From: Nitrosotalea sp.
Lineage (GTDB): Archaea; Thermoproteota; Nitrososphaeria; Nitrososphaerales; Nitrosopumilaceae
Length of the DNA: 8,706 bases
Assembly: GCA_031296345.1 (NCBI GenBank)
Contig: JARLFW010000151.1
Location: 1-8,706 of the forward strand
Direction of reading: 5' to 3'
Shown here: positions 1-6,345 of the stretch, piece after piece
Layout: each line of letters opens with the position of its first letter
Numbering within the stretch: position 1 is the first letter of the stretch
Translations under genes and position numbers: made by a program
Notes under the pieces: generated by a model
Told to the model about the DNA's origin: nothing
The model's input: only the letters and a program-made list of their open reading frames with translations
Database searches by the model: none

Positions 1-848
1 GTATGCATTCCAGAACCTGCATCCATTGAGATTGGTTTTGGCATCATGGTTGCAACTTTGTCATACTTTTTAGCAATGTTTCTAATAACATACTTGTAAG
101 TCTGAGCGCCATCTGCAGAATTGGTTAGAGTATCATATCTAATATCGATCTCACATTGTCCAGCAGTAGCTACTTCATGATGATGATTATCACATAAAAT
201 ACCAAAAGATTCATTCAAGCACTCGACACAGTCATTTCTAAATTCTGTTAATGTGTCAGCTGGCGTACTTGGATAGTATCCTTTCTTTAATGCCATTGGG
301 TATCCCTTTCCATCTTGACTCCATGGTGCCTCTTTGGATTCTATTGAATATGATTGGCCTTTGTATGGAGTAAGTACATCCCAAGTAATTTTATCAAATA
401 CGAAAAATTCTACCTCTGGACCCCAGTAACTATTGTCAAATCCCTGAGTTTGTAGGTACTTCTCAGTTTTTTGAGCAATGCCTCTTGGGTCAGATTCTAG
501 TCTGCCTTTGTTTCTACTCTTATAAACATCACAAATCAATCTGGCAGTTTTTGCATTTTCCATCCAAGGAATTAATGCAAAAGTACTAGGATCTGGTTTT
601 AAGACCATATCAGAATCTTCTATTGTAGCAAATCCTACAATCGAAGAACCATCTAGTTTTGGAAGCCCATCTTGCATTTGTTGTGGGGTAAATAGATTTG
701 CAGAAATTGTAGTATGATGGAATCTACCTCTAAGACCTGTAAATTGTAAATCGATAAATTTTATCTGATCATGCTTAATTTTTGAGAAAACATCTTCAGA
801 AGTATAAGAAACTGGTACTGGTTCTCCACCAATCACTTTATATGGCAA
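1..848 (-). CDS. glnA: Glutamine synthetase, N-terminal 282 residues (3' end cut by window edge)
   Basis: This enzyme makes glutamine from glutamate, ammonia and ATP in the cytoplasm and is the main entry of ammonium into biomass. The N-terminal beta-grasp domain is recognisable near residues 25-45 (FIDLQFTGLRGRFHH). The catalytic barrel shows GPEVEFF with metal-ligand glutamates at about E145 and E147, HHEVATAGQCEID with E225 and E233, and the start of the glutamate/ATP-binding loop, GSGMH, at H282, where the window ends. These match the E129/E131/E212/E220/H269 set of bacterial enzymes. The missing part would hold the remaining ATP-site residues and any adenylylation site. I chose a TTG start at 848-846 because the frame has no ATG, a stop lies at about 880, and AAGGTG sits 5 bases upstream. 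Another in-frame TTG at 872 would add eight residues (LCYDQGAK), which read like leader sequence. Identity is very secure; the start is moderately so. Confidence 0.96.
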   Translation of the reverse strand, partial: MPYKVIGGEPVPVSYTSEDVFSKIKHDQIKFIDLQFTGLRGRFHHTTISANLFTPQQMQDGLPKLDGSSIVGFATIEDSDMVLKPDPSTFALIPWMENAKTARLICDVYKSRNKGRLESDPRGIAQKTEKYLQTQGFDNSYWGPEVEFFVFDKITWDVLTPYKGQSYSIESKEAPWSQDGKGYPMALKKGYYPSTPADTLTEFRNDCVECLNESFGILCDNHHHEVATAGQCEIDIRYDTLTNSADGAQTYKYVIRNIAKKYDKVATMMPKPISMDAGSGMH

Positions 849-853
849 TTTTG

Positions 854-859
854 CACCTT
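854..859 (-). promoter_or_regulatory. Shine-Dalgarno site of glutamine synthetase
   Basis: The minus strand reads AAGGTG, five bases before the TTG at 848. It matches the anti-Shine-Dalgarno end of archaeal 16S rRNA (core GGAGGTG). It decides the start, because the gene has no ATG. It is the only convincing ribosome-binding site I see in the window. Confidence 0.6.
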
Positions 860-883
860 GATCATAACACAAAGGGGTCTATG

Positions 884-892
884 ATTTAAGTA
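884..892 (-). promoter_or_regulatory. TATA-like element for glutamine synthetase
   Basis: The minus strand reads TACTTAAAT, close to the archaeal TATA consensus. Transcription would be expected to begin about 23 bases past its end, near 861. That would leave a leader of roughly 13 bases holding the AAGGTG site. On the plus strand the same bases read ATTTAAGTA, but they lie too close to the GINS ATGs (902/908) to be a normal TATA box for that gene. This is inferred from spacing only. Confidence 0.45.
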
Positions 893-901
893 TTGTTGGA
901 T

Positions 902-1462
902 ATGGAAATGTCAGAAATAAAAATTGATGTAAATTCATTATATGCTATTCTTCTTCGCGAAGTAGAAAACGATTCAGTTCAGGAGGTAGATCCTAATCTA
1001 TATCATAATATTGCAGAATTTCTTGGTAACTTAAAAAATCATGATTATGATGGAATAGAATCAAAGATTACTGAATCACTAGTAAAAATGATAACAGAAA
1101 TGACTTCGATTCTTTTGAAGATTAGAATTGAAAAGGCAACATCTCTAGATGAAATTGATTATTCAAATTTACTTGATGAAGAGAGATTTATTTTAGATTC
1201 TGAAGATGAACTACGACAAAGAAAAGATACTATTCTTTCTGCAACACTTAATGGAAGATTAAAACTTCTTGAGACGGTAGGACAAAATCACCGAGCTAGA
1301 TCAATTGTAATTCGATTTCTCAAACCAATAGATCAGATAATGGGTACAGATTTGCAGACATACGGACCATTTGAATCAGAAGATGTAGCCACCTTACCAT
1401 TTGAGAATGCGCGTTCCTTGATTGAAAAGAAAGTAGCAGTAAAGGTAAGCTGGGAAGACTAG
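902..1462 (+). CDS. DNA replication complex GINS subunit, Gins51 (Sld5/Psf1) type
   Basis: GINS joins MCM and the Cdc45/GAN homologue to form the replicative helicase complex. The protein (186 residues from this start) has the archaeal Gins51 order. A helical A domain comes first (residues about 10-125), with SVQEVDPNLYHNIAEFLGNL near 25-45. A small C-terminal B domain follows (about 134-182), with YGPFESEDVATLPFENA and then LIEKKVAVKV. The YGPF..eDVA.lP.eNA block is a clear family signature, and its C-terminal position separates Gins51 from Gins23, where the domains are swapped. The start is uncertain: ATG at 902 or 908, or TTG at 893, with no ribosome-binding site before any of them. ATG at 881 is followed at once by TAA. 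A TATA-like TTTATATG at 837-844, inside the neighbouring gene, could drive it. The next gene follows after 31 bases on the same strand. Confidence 0.87.
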   Translation: MEMSEIKIDVNSLYAILLREVENDSVQEVDPNLYHNIAEFLGNLKNHDYDGIESKITESLVKMITEMTSILLKIRIEKATSLDEIDYSNLLDEERFILDSEDELRQRKDTILSATLNGRLKLLETVGQNHRARSIVIRFLKPIDQIMGTDLQTYGPFESEDVATLPFENARSLIEKKVAVKVSWED

Positions 1463-1493
1463 AAATAAGACAACCGTCTAATTGTAAAATAAC

Positions 1494-1769
1494 ATGCATA
1501 ATGGAATAGACCTAGACGTATACTTTCTAATTATATTGTATCCTGTTGCTGGATTATTTATTATAGAAATGATCTGGAGGGGAATCAAGATCATCCCAAA
1601 TTGGATAAAACTCCTAACTCAAGCCGTGATGTGTGTGGGTTTTGGAATAGCATATCTTACAATGACTGTTGCTCATTGGCTAACAGCTGGGGTATTACTT
1701 GCCTTGGCATTTGCGCTGTTTTATCAGGCAAGACTTTCAAAACTTAATCCTAAGAAAGCAATGTATTAA
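1494..1769 (+). CDS. Small membrane protein with three predicted helices, function unknown
   Basis: This 91-residue protein is mostly hydrophobic. Likely membrane segments are at about 9-28, 40-60 and 63-79; the last two are joined by a very short turn around H61-W62. The C-terminus is basic (KLNPKK), which suggests a cytoplasmic tail under the positive-inside rule. There is no cleavable signal peptide, no cysteine or metal motif, and no family I recognise. The ATG at 1494 is the first usable start and has no ribosome-binding site. The gene lies 31 bases after the GINS gene on the same strand and may be read with it, although AAATAAG at about 1461-1467 is weakly TATA-like at a leaderless spacing. 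Its stop overlaps the stop of the AN1 gene on the opposite strand by four bases. The open frame and membrane profile support a real gene. Confidence 0.72.
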   Translation: MHNGIDLDVYFLIILYPVAGLFIIEMIWRGIKIIPNWIKLLTQAVMCVGFGIAYLTMTVAHWLTAGVLLALAFALFYQARLSKLNPKKAMY

Positions 1770-1990
1770 CTAAATTTTCCAAAAATTCGCTTGATGAAAC
1801 TCTGTCTACCTATTCCTTTTGTTCTCTGAATCTTTTTTTCCCCAAATTTCGTTGCTCTTATTTGGAATAACTTTACACATCTATGATCTTCTGGTAATCG
1901 ATGTTCTGCACAAAACTTGTCTTTACAATAATTACATTCAAAAGGTAAGTCCTGTTTTTTTCCACAATAGGCGCAGTCAAATTGTTCCAT
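1766..1990 (-). CDS. AN1-type zinc-finger protein, 74 residues
   Basis: The ligand pattern fits the AN1 finger exactly: C6-x2-C9, C19-x2-C22, C27-x2-H30, H36-x-C38, which should bind two zinc ions. The finger fills residues 1-40. A basic tail follows (RATKFGEKK, then IKRIFGKF) that could contact nucleic acid, another protein or the membrane. In eukaryotes AN1 fingers occur in ubiquitin and stress-response proteins; archaeal versions are small stand-alone proteins of unknown role. I start at the ATG at 1988-1990, although the frame is open to 2044. The extra 18 residues are hydrophobic and unlike the family, and TAATTTAG lies about 21-28 bases before this ATG, as expected for a leaderless transcript. 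Stop codons of this gene and the upstream convergent membrane gene overlap at TTAA (1766-1769). Confidence 0.87.
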   Translation of the reverse strand: MEQFDCAYCGKKQDLPFECNYCKDKFCAEHRLPEDHRCVKLFQIRATKFGEKKIQRTKGIGRQSFIKRIFGKFS

Positions 1991-2010
1991 AATTATAATT
2001 AATTGAGATA

Positions 2011-2018
2011 CTAAATTA
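2011..2018 (-). promoter_or_regulatory. TATA-like element for the AN1 gene
   Basis: The minus strand reads TAATTTAG about 21-28 bases before the ATG at 1990. This is close to the distance expected if transcription begins at or just before the start codon, giving a leaderless mRNA. The surrounding DNA is AT-rich, so a chance match is possible. Confidence 0.35.
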
Positions 2019-2067
2019 GTGTTCGTAAGAAAAATTACTTCCAAAATAAGATATCAATTAACAAAAC

Positions 2068-2076
2068 TTATTTACG
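2068..2076 (+). promoter_or_regulatory. Possible TATA element for the SDR-flavoprotein unit
   Basis: CTTATTTAC lies in the 117-base divergent spacer between the AN1 gene and the dehydrogenase. It would place transcription start near 2099, leaving a leader of about 9 bases. No Shine-Dalgarno site is visible before the ATG. Weak evidence, from sequence likeness and spacing only. Confidence 0.3.
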
Positions 2077-2107
2077 CAAGACAGCAAGATGAAGAACAGT
2101 TTTCAAT

Positions 2108-2848
2108 ATGATAAAAGGTCATGTAGCTGTAATAACGGGCGCTAGTAGCGGAATAGGCTATGCTACTGCTCTTGCAATAGCAAAAGCTGGTGCAAAAGTT
2201 GTAGTTGGTGCTAGAAGAATTGAGAAATTAGAACAACTCAAAAAAGATATTGAAAAAATCGGAGGAGAATGTATTGCAGTTTCATGTGATGTGACAAAAC
2301 GCACTGACTGTGAAAATTTGATTAATACTGCTATAAAAAAATGGAATAAGATAGACATTCTAGTAAATAATGCAGGATTAATGCCTCTGAGTTTTGTAAA
2401 GAATCTCAAAGTAGATGAATGGGAACAAATGATTGATGTAAACATCAAAGGGGTAATGTTTTGTACTTCATCTGCAATTCCTCATATGATAAAGCAAAAT
2501 TCTGGTCATATTGTAAATATTTCATCAATTGCCGGAAGAGTAGTTTTTCCTGCAGGTAGTGTTTATTGTGCAACTAAATTTGCAGTATGGGCTTTTAGTG
2601 AAGGACTTCGACAAGAACTATCTGTTAAAAATAACATACGAGTTACAACAATAGAACCAGGAATAGTGAGTACTGAACTTACAAATACTATTACTGACAA
2701 ATCTCTCGAATCATTTGTGACACACTCAAAAACAATTCAATCTCTCAAAGCTGAAGATATTGCAAATTCTATAATGTTTGCACTTGAATCTCCACCTCAC
2801 ATGAATGTAAATGAAATTGCAATTAGACCTACTACACAAGAAAAGTAG
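2108..2848 (+). CDS. Short-chain dehydrogenase/reductase, YdfG-like, probably NADP(H)-dependent
   Basis: This 246-residue soluble oxidoreductase has a complete classical SDR set. The cofactor loop is TGASSGIG (10-17), NNAG is at 87-90, and the catalytic tetrad is N112, S140, Y153 and K157 (YCATK). EPG follows at 183-185. GARR at 35-38 puts arginines after the second strand, which usually means NADP(H) rather than NAD(H). The C-terminus, NVNEIAIRPTTQ, is characteristic of the YdfG / serine 3-dehydrogenase branch, whose members oxidise small hydroxy acids or reduce their semialdehydes. The physiological substrate cannot be read from sequence. The ATG at 2108 is the first in frame, and a TATA-like CTTATTTA lies about 35-40 bases upstream. 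The flavoprotein gene begins 15 bases after its stop, so the two are probably co-transcribed. Confidence 0.93.
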   Translation: MIKGHVAVITGASSGIGYATALAIAKAGAKVVVGARRIEKLEQLKKDIEKIGGECIAVSCDVTKRTDCENLINTAIKKWNKIDILVNNAGLMPLSFVKNLKVDEWEQMIDVNIKGVMFCTSSAIPHMIKQNSGHIVNISSIAGRVVFPAGSVYCATKFAVWAFSEGLRQELSVKNNIRVTTIEPGIVSTELTNTITDKSLESFVTHSKTIQSLKAEDIANSIMFALESPPHMNVNEIAIRPTTQEK

Positions 2849-2863
2849 TTTCGATACATTGCC

Positions 2864-4006
2864 ATGAGACCAATTAATGTTGTAATTTTAGGAGGAGGCT
2901 TTGGAGGTCTTGCTGCAGCAAATGAATTACGAGAGAATCTTCCTCAAGATATACGAATTACAATAATTGACAAAAAAGATTGGTTCATGATGGACCTTGT
3001 GAAGCTTTGGATAATTAATGGGACAAGAGAATTTGAATTATCAAAAAGGCCACTAGAAAGTATCACAAAGAAAGGTATTGAGTTTGTAAATGAAGATGTA
3101 ATGAAGATAGACCCCATTGGAAAATTAATCCGAACAAAATATAGACAATTTCATTATGATTACTTGATAATCGCATTAGGTGTTGAACTTGCACCAGAGA
3201 AAATTCCAGGTCTAAAAGAAAACAGTCTCATCCTTTATGATATCAATGATGTTCCAAAAATTAGAGATACCCTAAGACAAATGAAATCAGGCAAGATTGC
3301 AATTGTAATTACTGGTCTTCCATACAAGTGTCCTCCCGCTCCATTTGAGGCCGCTCTACTGATAAGGTCTGTTCTTGAAGAAACAGGAGCAAGTGATTCT
3401 GTTACAATAGATTTCTACAGTCCAACACCAATTACACTTCCTGCAGGAGGACCACAAGTAAGTGAAGAAATATTTCAAATTCTAAAATCCAAAAAGATAG
3501 AGTTTCATGGAAATCATAAAACCATAGAAGTTGAACCAAATAAAATAAAATTTGAAAATGGCGAGACAGGCTTTGATGTTCTAATTTCAGTTCCCCCTCA
3601 TAAGGTTCCTGCAGTTGTAATAGAATCAGGCTTTGCAGAAAATGGAAAGTTTGTAGTAGTGGATAAAACTTGCACAACAAAATATGAAAATGTATATGCA
3701 ATAGGTGATGTCAATCAAATAATGGTAACTGATAAAATTGCTGTACCAAAAGCAGGAATTTTTGCCGAAGCCGAAGGGGTAACAGTTGCAAGAAATATAA
3801 TCTCACAAATAAAAAACGAACTGGAAAATGCAATCTTTGATGGAAAAGGAGGATGCTTTTTAGAAACTGGAAAGGGAACTGCGGGCTATCTTCAAGTTGA
3901 CATGTTTGCAACTCCAGATCCGCTGACTCGATTACAATCTTCATCAACAGAACACTTTTCAGAAAAAGAAAAGTTTGAACAAGAAAGATTGAAAAAGTGG
4001 CTTTAG
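2864..4006 (+). CDS. FAD-dependent pyridine nucleotide-disulfide-type oxidoreductase, sulfide:quinone reductase-like
   Basis: The protein has 380 residues. An N-terminal FAD dinucleotide fold opens at VVILGGGFGGLAAANEL (6-22). YDYLIIALG is at 98-106, and the second FAD motif, YAIGDV, is at 278-283. GLPYKCPPAPFEAALL (151-166) matches the region around the redox cysteine of SQR and flavocytochrome c sulfide dehydrogenase; C156 is that cysteine. C331 in GGCFLETGKGTAGY may be its partner. I see no equivalent of the third SQR cysteine, so sulfide oxidation is not assured. The C-terminus is a charged segment ending in ERLKKWL, where SQR and NDH-2 proteins attach to the membrane. No signal peptide or full transmembrane helix is present. 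The gene follows the dehydrogenase after 15 bases. NDH-2-like quinone reduction is the alternative reading. Confidence 0.87.
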   Translation: MRPINVVILGGGFGGLAAANELRENLPQDIRITIIDKKDWFMMDLVKLWIINGTREFELSKRPLESITKKGIEFVNEDVMKIDPIGKLIRTKYRQFHYDYLIIALGVELAPEKIPGLKENSLILYDINDVPKIRDTLRQMKSGKIAIVITGLPYKCPPAPFEAALLIRSVLEETGASDSVTIDFYSPTPITLPAGGPQVSEEIFQILKSKKIEFHGNHKTIEVEPNKIKFENGETGFDVLISVPPHKVPAVVIESGFAENGKFVVVDKTCTTKYENVYAIGDVNQIMVTDKIAVPKAGIFAEAEGVTVARNIISQIKNELENAIFDGKGGCFLETGKGTAGYLQVDMFATPDPLTRLQSSSTEHFSEKEKFEQERLKKWL

Positions 4007-4048
4007 ATTTTAAGATAGAAAATTCTTGACAGCAATTTAATCCCATAA

Positions 4049-4056
4049 TTTAATAA
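4049..4056 (+). promoter_or_regulatory. TATA box of the tRNA-Pro gene
   Basis: TTTAATAA ends 24 bases before the first base of the mature tRNA. That is the expected archaeal distance between TATA box and transcription start, so the tRNA has its own promoter and almost no leader. Confidence 0.6.
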
Positions 4057-4080
4057 TTTCAACAATAGCCAGCACCTTGA

Positions 4081-4157
4081 GGGGCCGTAGTCTAGCTTGG
4101 TATGATACTAGCCTGGGGTGCTAGAGGTCGCCGGTTCAAGTCCGGCCGGCCCCACCA
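4081..4157 (+). tRNA. tRNA-Pro, anticodon GGG, with CCA encoded in the gene
   Basis: The cloverleaf folds fully. A 7-pair acceptor stem joins GGGGCCG (4081-4087) to CGGCCCC (4147-4153). The anticodon stem CTAGC/GCTAG encloses the loop CTGGGGT, with anticodon GGG at 4115-4117. The T arm is GCCGG-TTCAAGT-CCGGC (4130-4146), with a 5-base variable loop and a short, imperfect D stem after 4090. The discriminator is A4154. CCA at 4155-4157 is present in the DNA, so the mature 3' end need not be added. There is no intron. The gene decodes CCC and CCU proline codons, and its high G+C contrasts with the AT-rich flanks, as is usual for tRNAs. Confidence 0.97.
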
Positions 4158-4222
4158 TGAGACAAATCATGAGATTTTGTCATTATTTACAATCTACTTA
4201 CTAATGTCAATTTGTCAAGCCA

Positions 4223-4228
4223 TTTTTT
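4223..4228 (+). terminator. Possible oligo-T terminator after tRNA-Pro
   Basis: A run of six T residues lies about 65 bases downstream of the tRNA and 24 bases before the next start codon. Archaeal RNA polymerase often ends at such runs. A 6-base inverted repeat (GACAAA...TTTGTC) sits closer to the tRNA but lacks a T run directly after it. Support is weak. Confidence 0.3.
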
Positions 4229-4252
4229 GTAGAATTATACTTGTAACTAATC

Positions 4253-4561
4253 ATGGGAAAAAGAAAATTCACTATTGACCTTGGTGATGAGAAAATTGAG
4301 GTAGAAGGACATCAACACAAAAATGTTGCAATCAAATATCTCATGAAGCGACGAAGATCTCTTCTTATGACAAGAGACAAAGAAAAGGTAGAGAAACTCT
4401 TTGAAGCTGTACCAAAAATAATTTCAATAGTGGGTGGTCATCTGATTAAATCCTACAAGATAAACTGGGAAAGAGAAGGAACAACAGAATTTGAAGGTTC
4501 TAGATTTGTCTTTACCTTAACTGATCTACCTGACAAATCTGTACAAATTGTTGCAAATTAA
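4253..4561 (+). CDS. Conserved-looking hypothetical protein, 102 residues, basic
   Basis: I do not recognise a family. The chain starts with alternating strands (KFTIDLGDEKIEVEG), followed by a basic segment (KYLMKRRRSLL, about 29-39). A helix with EKVEKLFEAVPKIISIVGG comes next, and the C-terminal half looks beta-rich (SYKINWEREG, then SRFVFTLTDLP). There is no membrane segment, cysteine or recognisable catalytic motif, so a small cytoplasmic alpha/beta protein is likely; the basic patch would permit nucleic-acid contact, but nothing proves it. The ATG at 4253 has no ribosome-binding site. The gene stands alone between the tRNA and the convergent helicase gene. Two T runs follow its stop. 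It is judged real from its even, soluble-protein-like composition and clean fit between neighbours. Confidence 0.7.
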   Translation: MGKRKFTIDLGDEKIEVEGHQHKNVAIKYLMKRRRSLLMTRDKEKVEKLFEAVPKIISIVGGHLIKSYKINWEREGTTEFEGSRFVFTLTDLPDKSVQIVAN

Positions 4562-4576
4562 TTTCCCATTTGAGTC

Positions 4577-4598
4577 TTTTTTGAATTAGAATTTTTTT
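4577..4598 (+). terminator. Paired oligo-T terminator for the 102-residue protein gene
   Basis: Runs of six (4577-4582) and seven (4592-4598) T residues follow the stop of the plus-strand gene, in the 35-base spacer before the convergent helicase stop. This is a typical archaeal intrinsic termination signal. The second run overlaps the helicase stop codon on the other strand. Confidence 0.5.
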
Positions 4599-6303
4599 AC
4601 AAGGTAGATTTTATACTTGAATTATAACTTGGAAATCCTAATACATCTTGATACGCTTTTGGAATCATCTGTTTTGATTGCATTAAAAGATCACTTGCAG
4701 CAGAATCAAGAACATATGTAACAGCCCAATCTTCTTCACTTCTAATTGACCTACCAAAGCCCTGTAGCAACTTTGTTAATGTCTGAGACTTGTACCATAA
4801 GGGAAATTTTTGCATCTTAATCTTAGTTCGTTTCTCACTTAGGTTAGGATATGGTACCTTTGCTATTATCTGAAATCTGGACAAGTCATCTTTCAAATCA
4901 ACCCCTTCCCACAACGATGATGAAAGCAATACTCCATCTTCATCAGAAGAGTGTTCTTGTAACATTTCATCTTGTGTCATTCCATTCTCATTTCTACTGT
5001 GACAAATTCTAATTCGATGTCTATTTTTCTCAGAAAGATTGTTTCTTATGTCAAAACATCTCTTCTCTGATGAAGTAAGTATCAATCCTCTTTCATCAGC
5101 ATGTTGTGACATGATCTCATCAATTTTTTTTATGACTGCAAGTTCATCATCTTTACTTGCAGAATAACTCAGTTTTTTTGTATTAAGAAAATTAATTCTT
5201 CTTTTATCTGGAGCAAAGGGAGATCTTGGAGTGTCTACAAATCCAACTTTTGATGGTTCAAGTCCAGCATTTTCGCAAAAACTAGCCTTGTCTATTGTAG
5301 CTGACATGAATATTTGATGCTCTATATCAAAGAAAGTCTTGACATATTTTGAAATGTCAAGTGGCTTGACCGAAACTGATCTGAAATTTCCTCGCTCGTC
5401 GTTGAATGGATCATTTACAACAAAATTGTTTTTGTTTAAGAATATCTCTGCATGAGCATTTGCCATCTTTTCATATCTTGATTCTAATTTTGCAAGTAAG
5501 GCATAGTCAGGGTTTAGAATAAATGCTCTACTGTCCAGCAATTCCTTGATCTGTTCTGAATATGATCTTGCCAAATCATCAAGCAATTTTGCTACCATGC
5601 TCATCTCTGTCAGATTGTATGGCTTTTCATCAATGTGGCATTCAGAAAGATATGCGTTGTAAATATCGACACCAATGAATTGTATGATCTGATCTTCTAC
5701 CTTGTGTGCCTCATCAAAAATTGCAATTGGTTTTGAGACATACTCTGCATAGGCCTTTCTATTGAACTTCATCAGCTGAAAATATGCAGCATAGTTCCAG
5801 ATTGAATGAGGTGAAGTCAGTGCACGATATTTTTGCTCATAGTAATAACAGAAATCCTTGGTGGCATCTTGTGGTTCTCCAAGCTTTGGCTTGAATTGGC
5901 AAGACTCTTTGATTTTTTTCCCATTTTTCATTGTTGTCTCTTCGCATAGGCCTTTCTCACAAGTAAGGCCTTTCTGGATTGCACTCCTTGTATCTGATTT
6001 GAGGACCGATTCCTGATCCATCAATTTGAGACAGGCAAAATTTGATTTTCCCTTTACAGGCATTAGAAATTTTAGGTCTTTAGAATACTGGTCCTGTAAT
6101 TGTTTGGAAGCGGTAACTATGAAAGAACTACCATAATATCTTGCTAGAGTTGCTGCAATGAGAGATTTTCCAACTCCAGTTGGAGCTGATAGAATGATTG
6201 TCTTGTATCCTGATTTGAGTTGTTGTTCTATTCCTTGCAAGATCTCTTTTTGTATTTCTCTAGGTTTGAATTCCTCTGGAAAGTGTTCAAGAACTGTAGT
6301 CAT
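4597..6303 (-). CDS. XPD/Rad3-family (DinG-like) superfamily 2 DNA helicase with Fe-S domain
   Basis: This is an ATP-driven 5'-3' DNA helicase of the XPD/Rad3/DinG group, linked in archaea to repair and replication-fork upkeep. Its 568 residues are full length for an archaeal XPD. Walker A is SAPTGVGKS (39-47) and the DEAH box is at 197-200. MSATI is at 333-337, motif V is SLWEGVDL (463-470), and motif VI is QGFGRSIRSEEDWA (514-527), with the arginine finger. Between Walker A and DEAH lie C91, C115, C120, C135 and C152. Four of these should hold the 4Fe-4S cluster: C91 (NFAC) and C152 (FCYYYEQKY) fit the usual first and last ligands, and the middle pair is ambiguous. The ATG at 6301-6303 fits the family's N-terminus. 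It is converging with the plus-strand gene and lies 226 bases downstream of the glycosylase gene. Confidence 0.93.
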   Translation of the reverse strand: MTTVLEHFPEEFKPREIQKEILQGIEQQLKSGYKTIILSAPTGVGKSLIAATLARYYGSSFIVTASKQLQDQYSKDLKFLMPVKGKSNFACLKLMDQESVLKSDTRSAIQKGLTCEKGLCEETTMKNGKKIKESCQFKPKLGEPQDATKDFCYYYEQKYRALTSPHSIWNYAAYFQLMKFNRKAYAEYVSKPIAIFDEAHKVEDQIIQFIGVDIYNAYLSECHIDEKPYNLTEMSMVAKLLDDLARSYSEQIKELLDSRAFILNPDYALLAKLESRYEKMANAHAEIFLNKNNFVVNDPFNDERGNFRSVSVKPLDISKYVKTFFDIEHQIFMSATIDKASFCENAGLEPSKVGFVDTPRSPFAPDKRRINFLNTKKLSYSASKDDELAVIKKIDEIMSQHADERGLILTSSEKRCFDIRNNLSEKNRHRIRICHSRNENGMTQDEMLQEHSSDEDGVLLSSSLWEGVDLKDDLSRFQIIAKVPYPNLSEKRTKIKMQKFPLWYKSQTLTKLLQGFGRSIRSEEDWAVTYVLDSAASDLLMQSKQMIPKAYQDVLGFPSYNSSIKSTL

Positions 6304-6337
6304 ATTAATTCAGGTTGATAAAACATTGAAAGAACAA

Positions 6338-6345
6338 TACTTAAT
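6338..6345 (-). promoter_or_regulatory. Possible TATA element of the XPD-like helicase gene
   Basis: The minus strand reads ATTAAGTA, ending 34 bases before the ATG, which would give a leader of roughly 11-12 bases. It lies in the AT-rich spacer 6304-6529, which otherwise shows no gene, stable hairpin or repeat that I can support. Its existence suggests the helicase is transcribed apart from the glycosylase gene upstream. Confidence 0.33.

Noticed and set aside
1991..2044. N-terminal extension of the AN1 protein to an ATG at 2044
   Set aside because: The extra 18 residues are hydrophobic and not part of the AN1 fold, and a TATA-like element falls inside them at leaderless spacing to the inner ATG.
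2158..2448. Minus-strand open frame of 96 codons opposite the dehydrogenase
   Set aside because: It is antisense to the SDR cofactor and NNAG region, so it is a shadow frame.
3432..4046. Two minus-strand open frames opposite the flavoprotein (89 and 111 codons)
   Set aside because: Both are antisense to a gene with clear FAD motifs, and their leucine/phenylalanine/histidine-rich products are typical of reversed AT-rich coding DNA.
4158..4190. Inverted repeat GACAAA...TTTGTC just after tRNA-Pro as a hairpin terminator or attachment site
   Set aside because: The stem has only six AT-rich pairs, no T run follows directly, and there is no integrase gene or second copy of the tRNA end in the window to suggest an integrated element.
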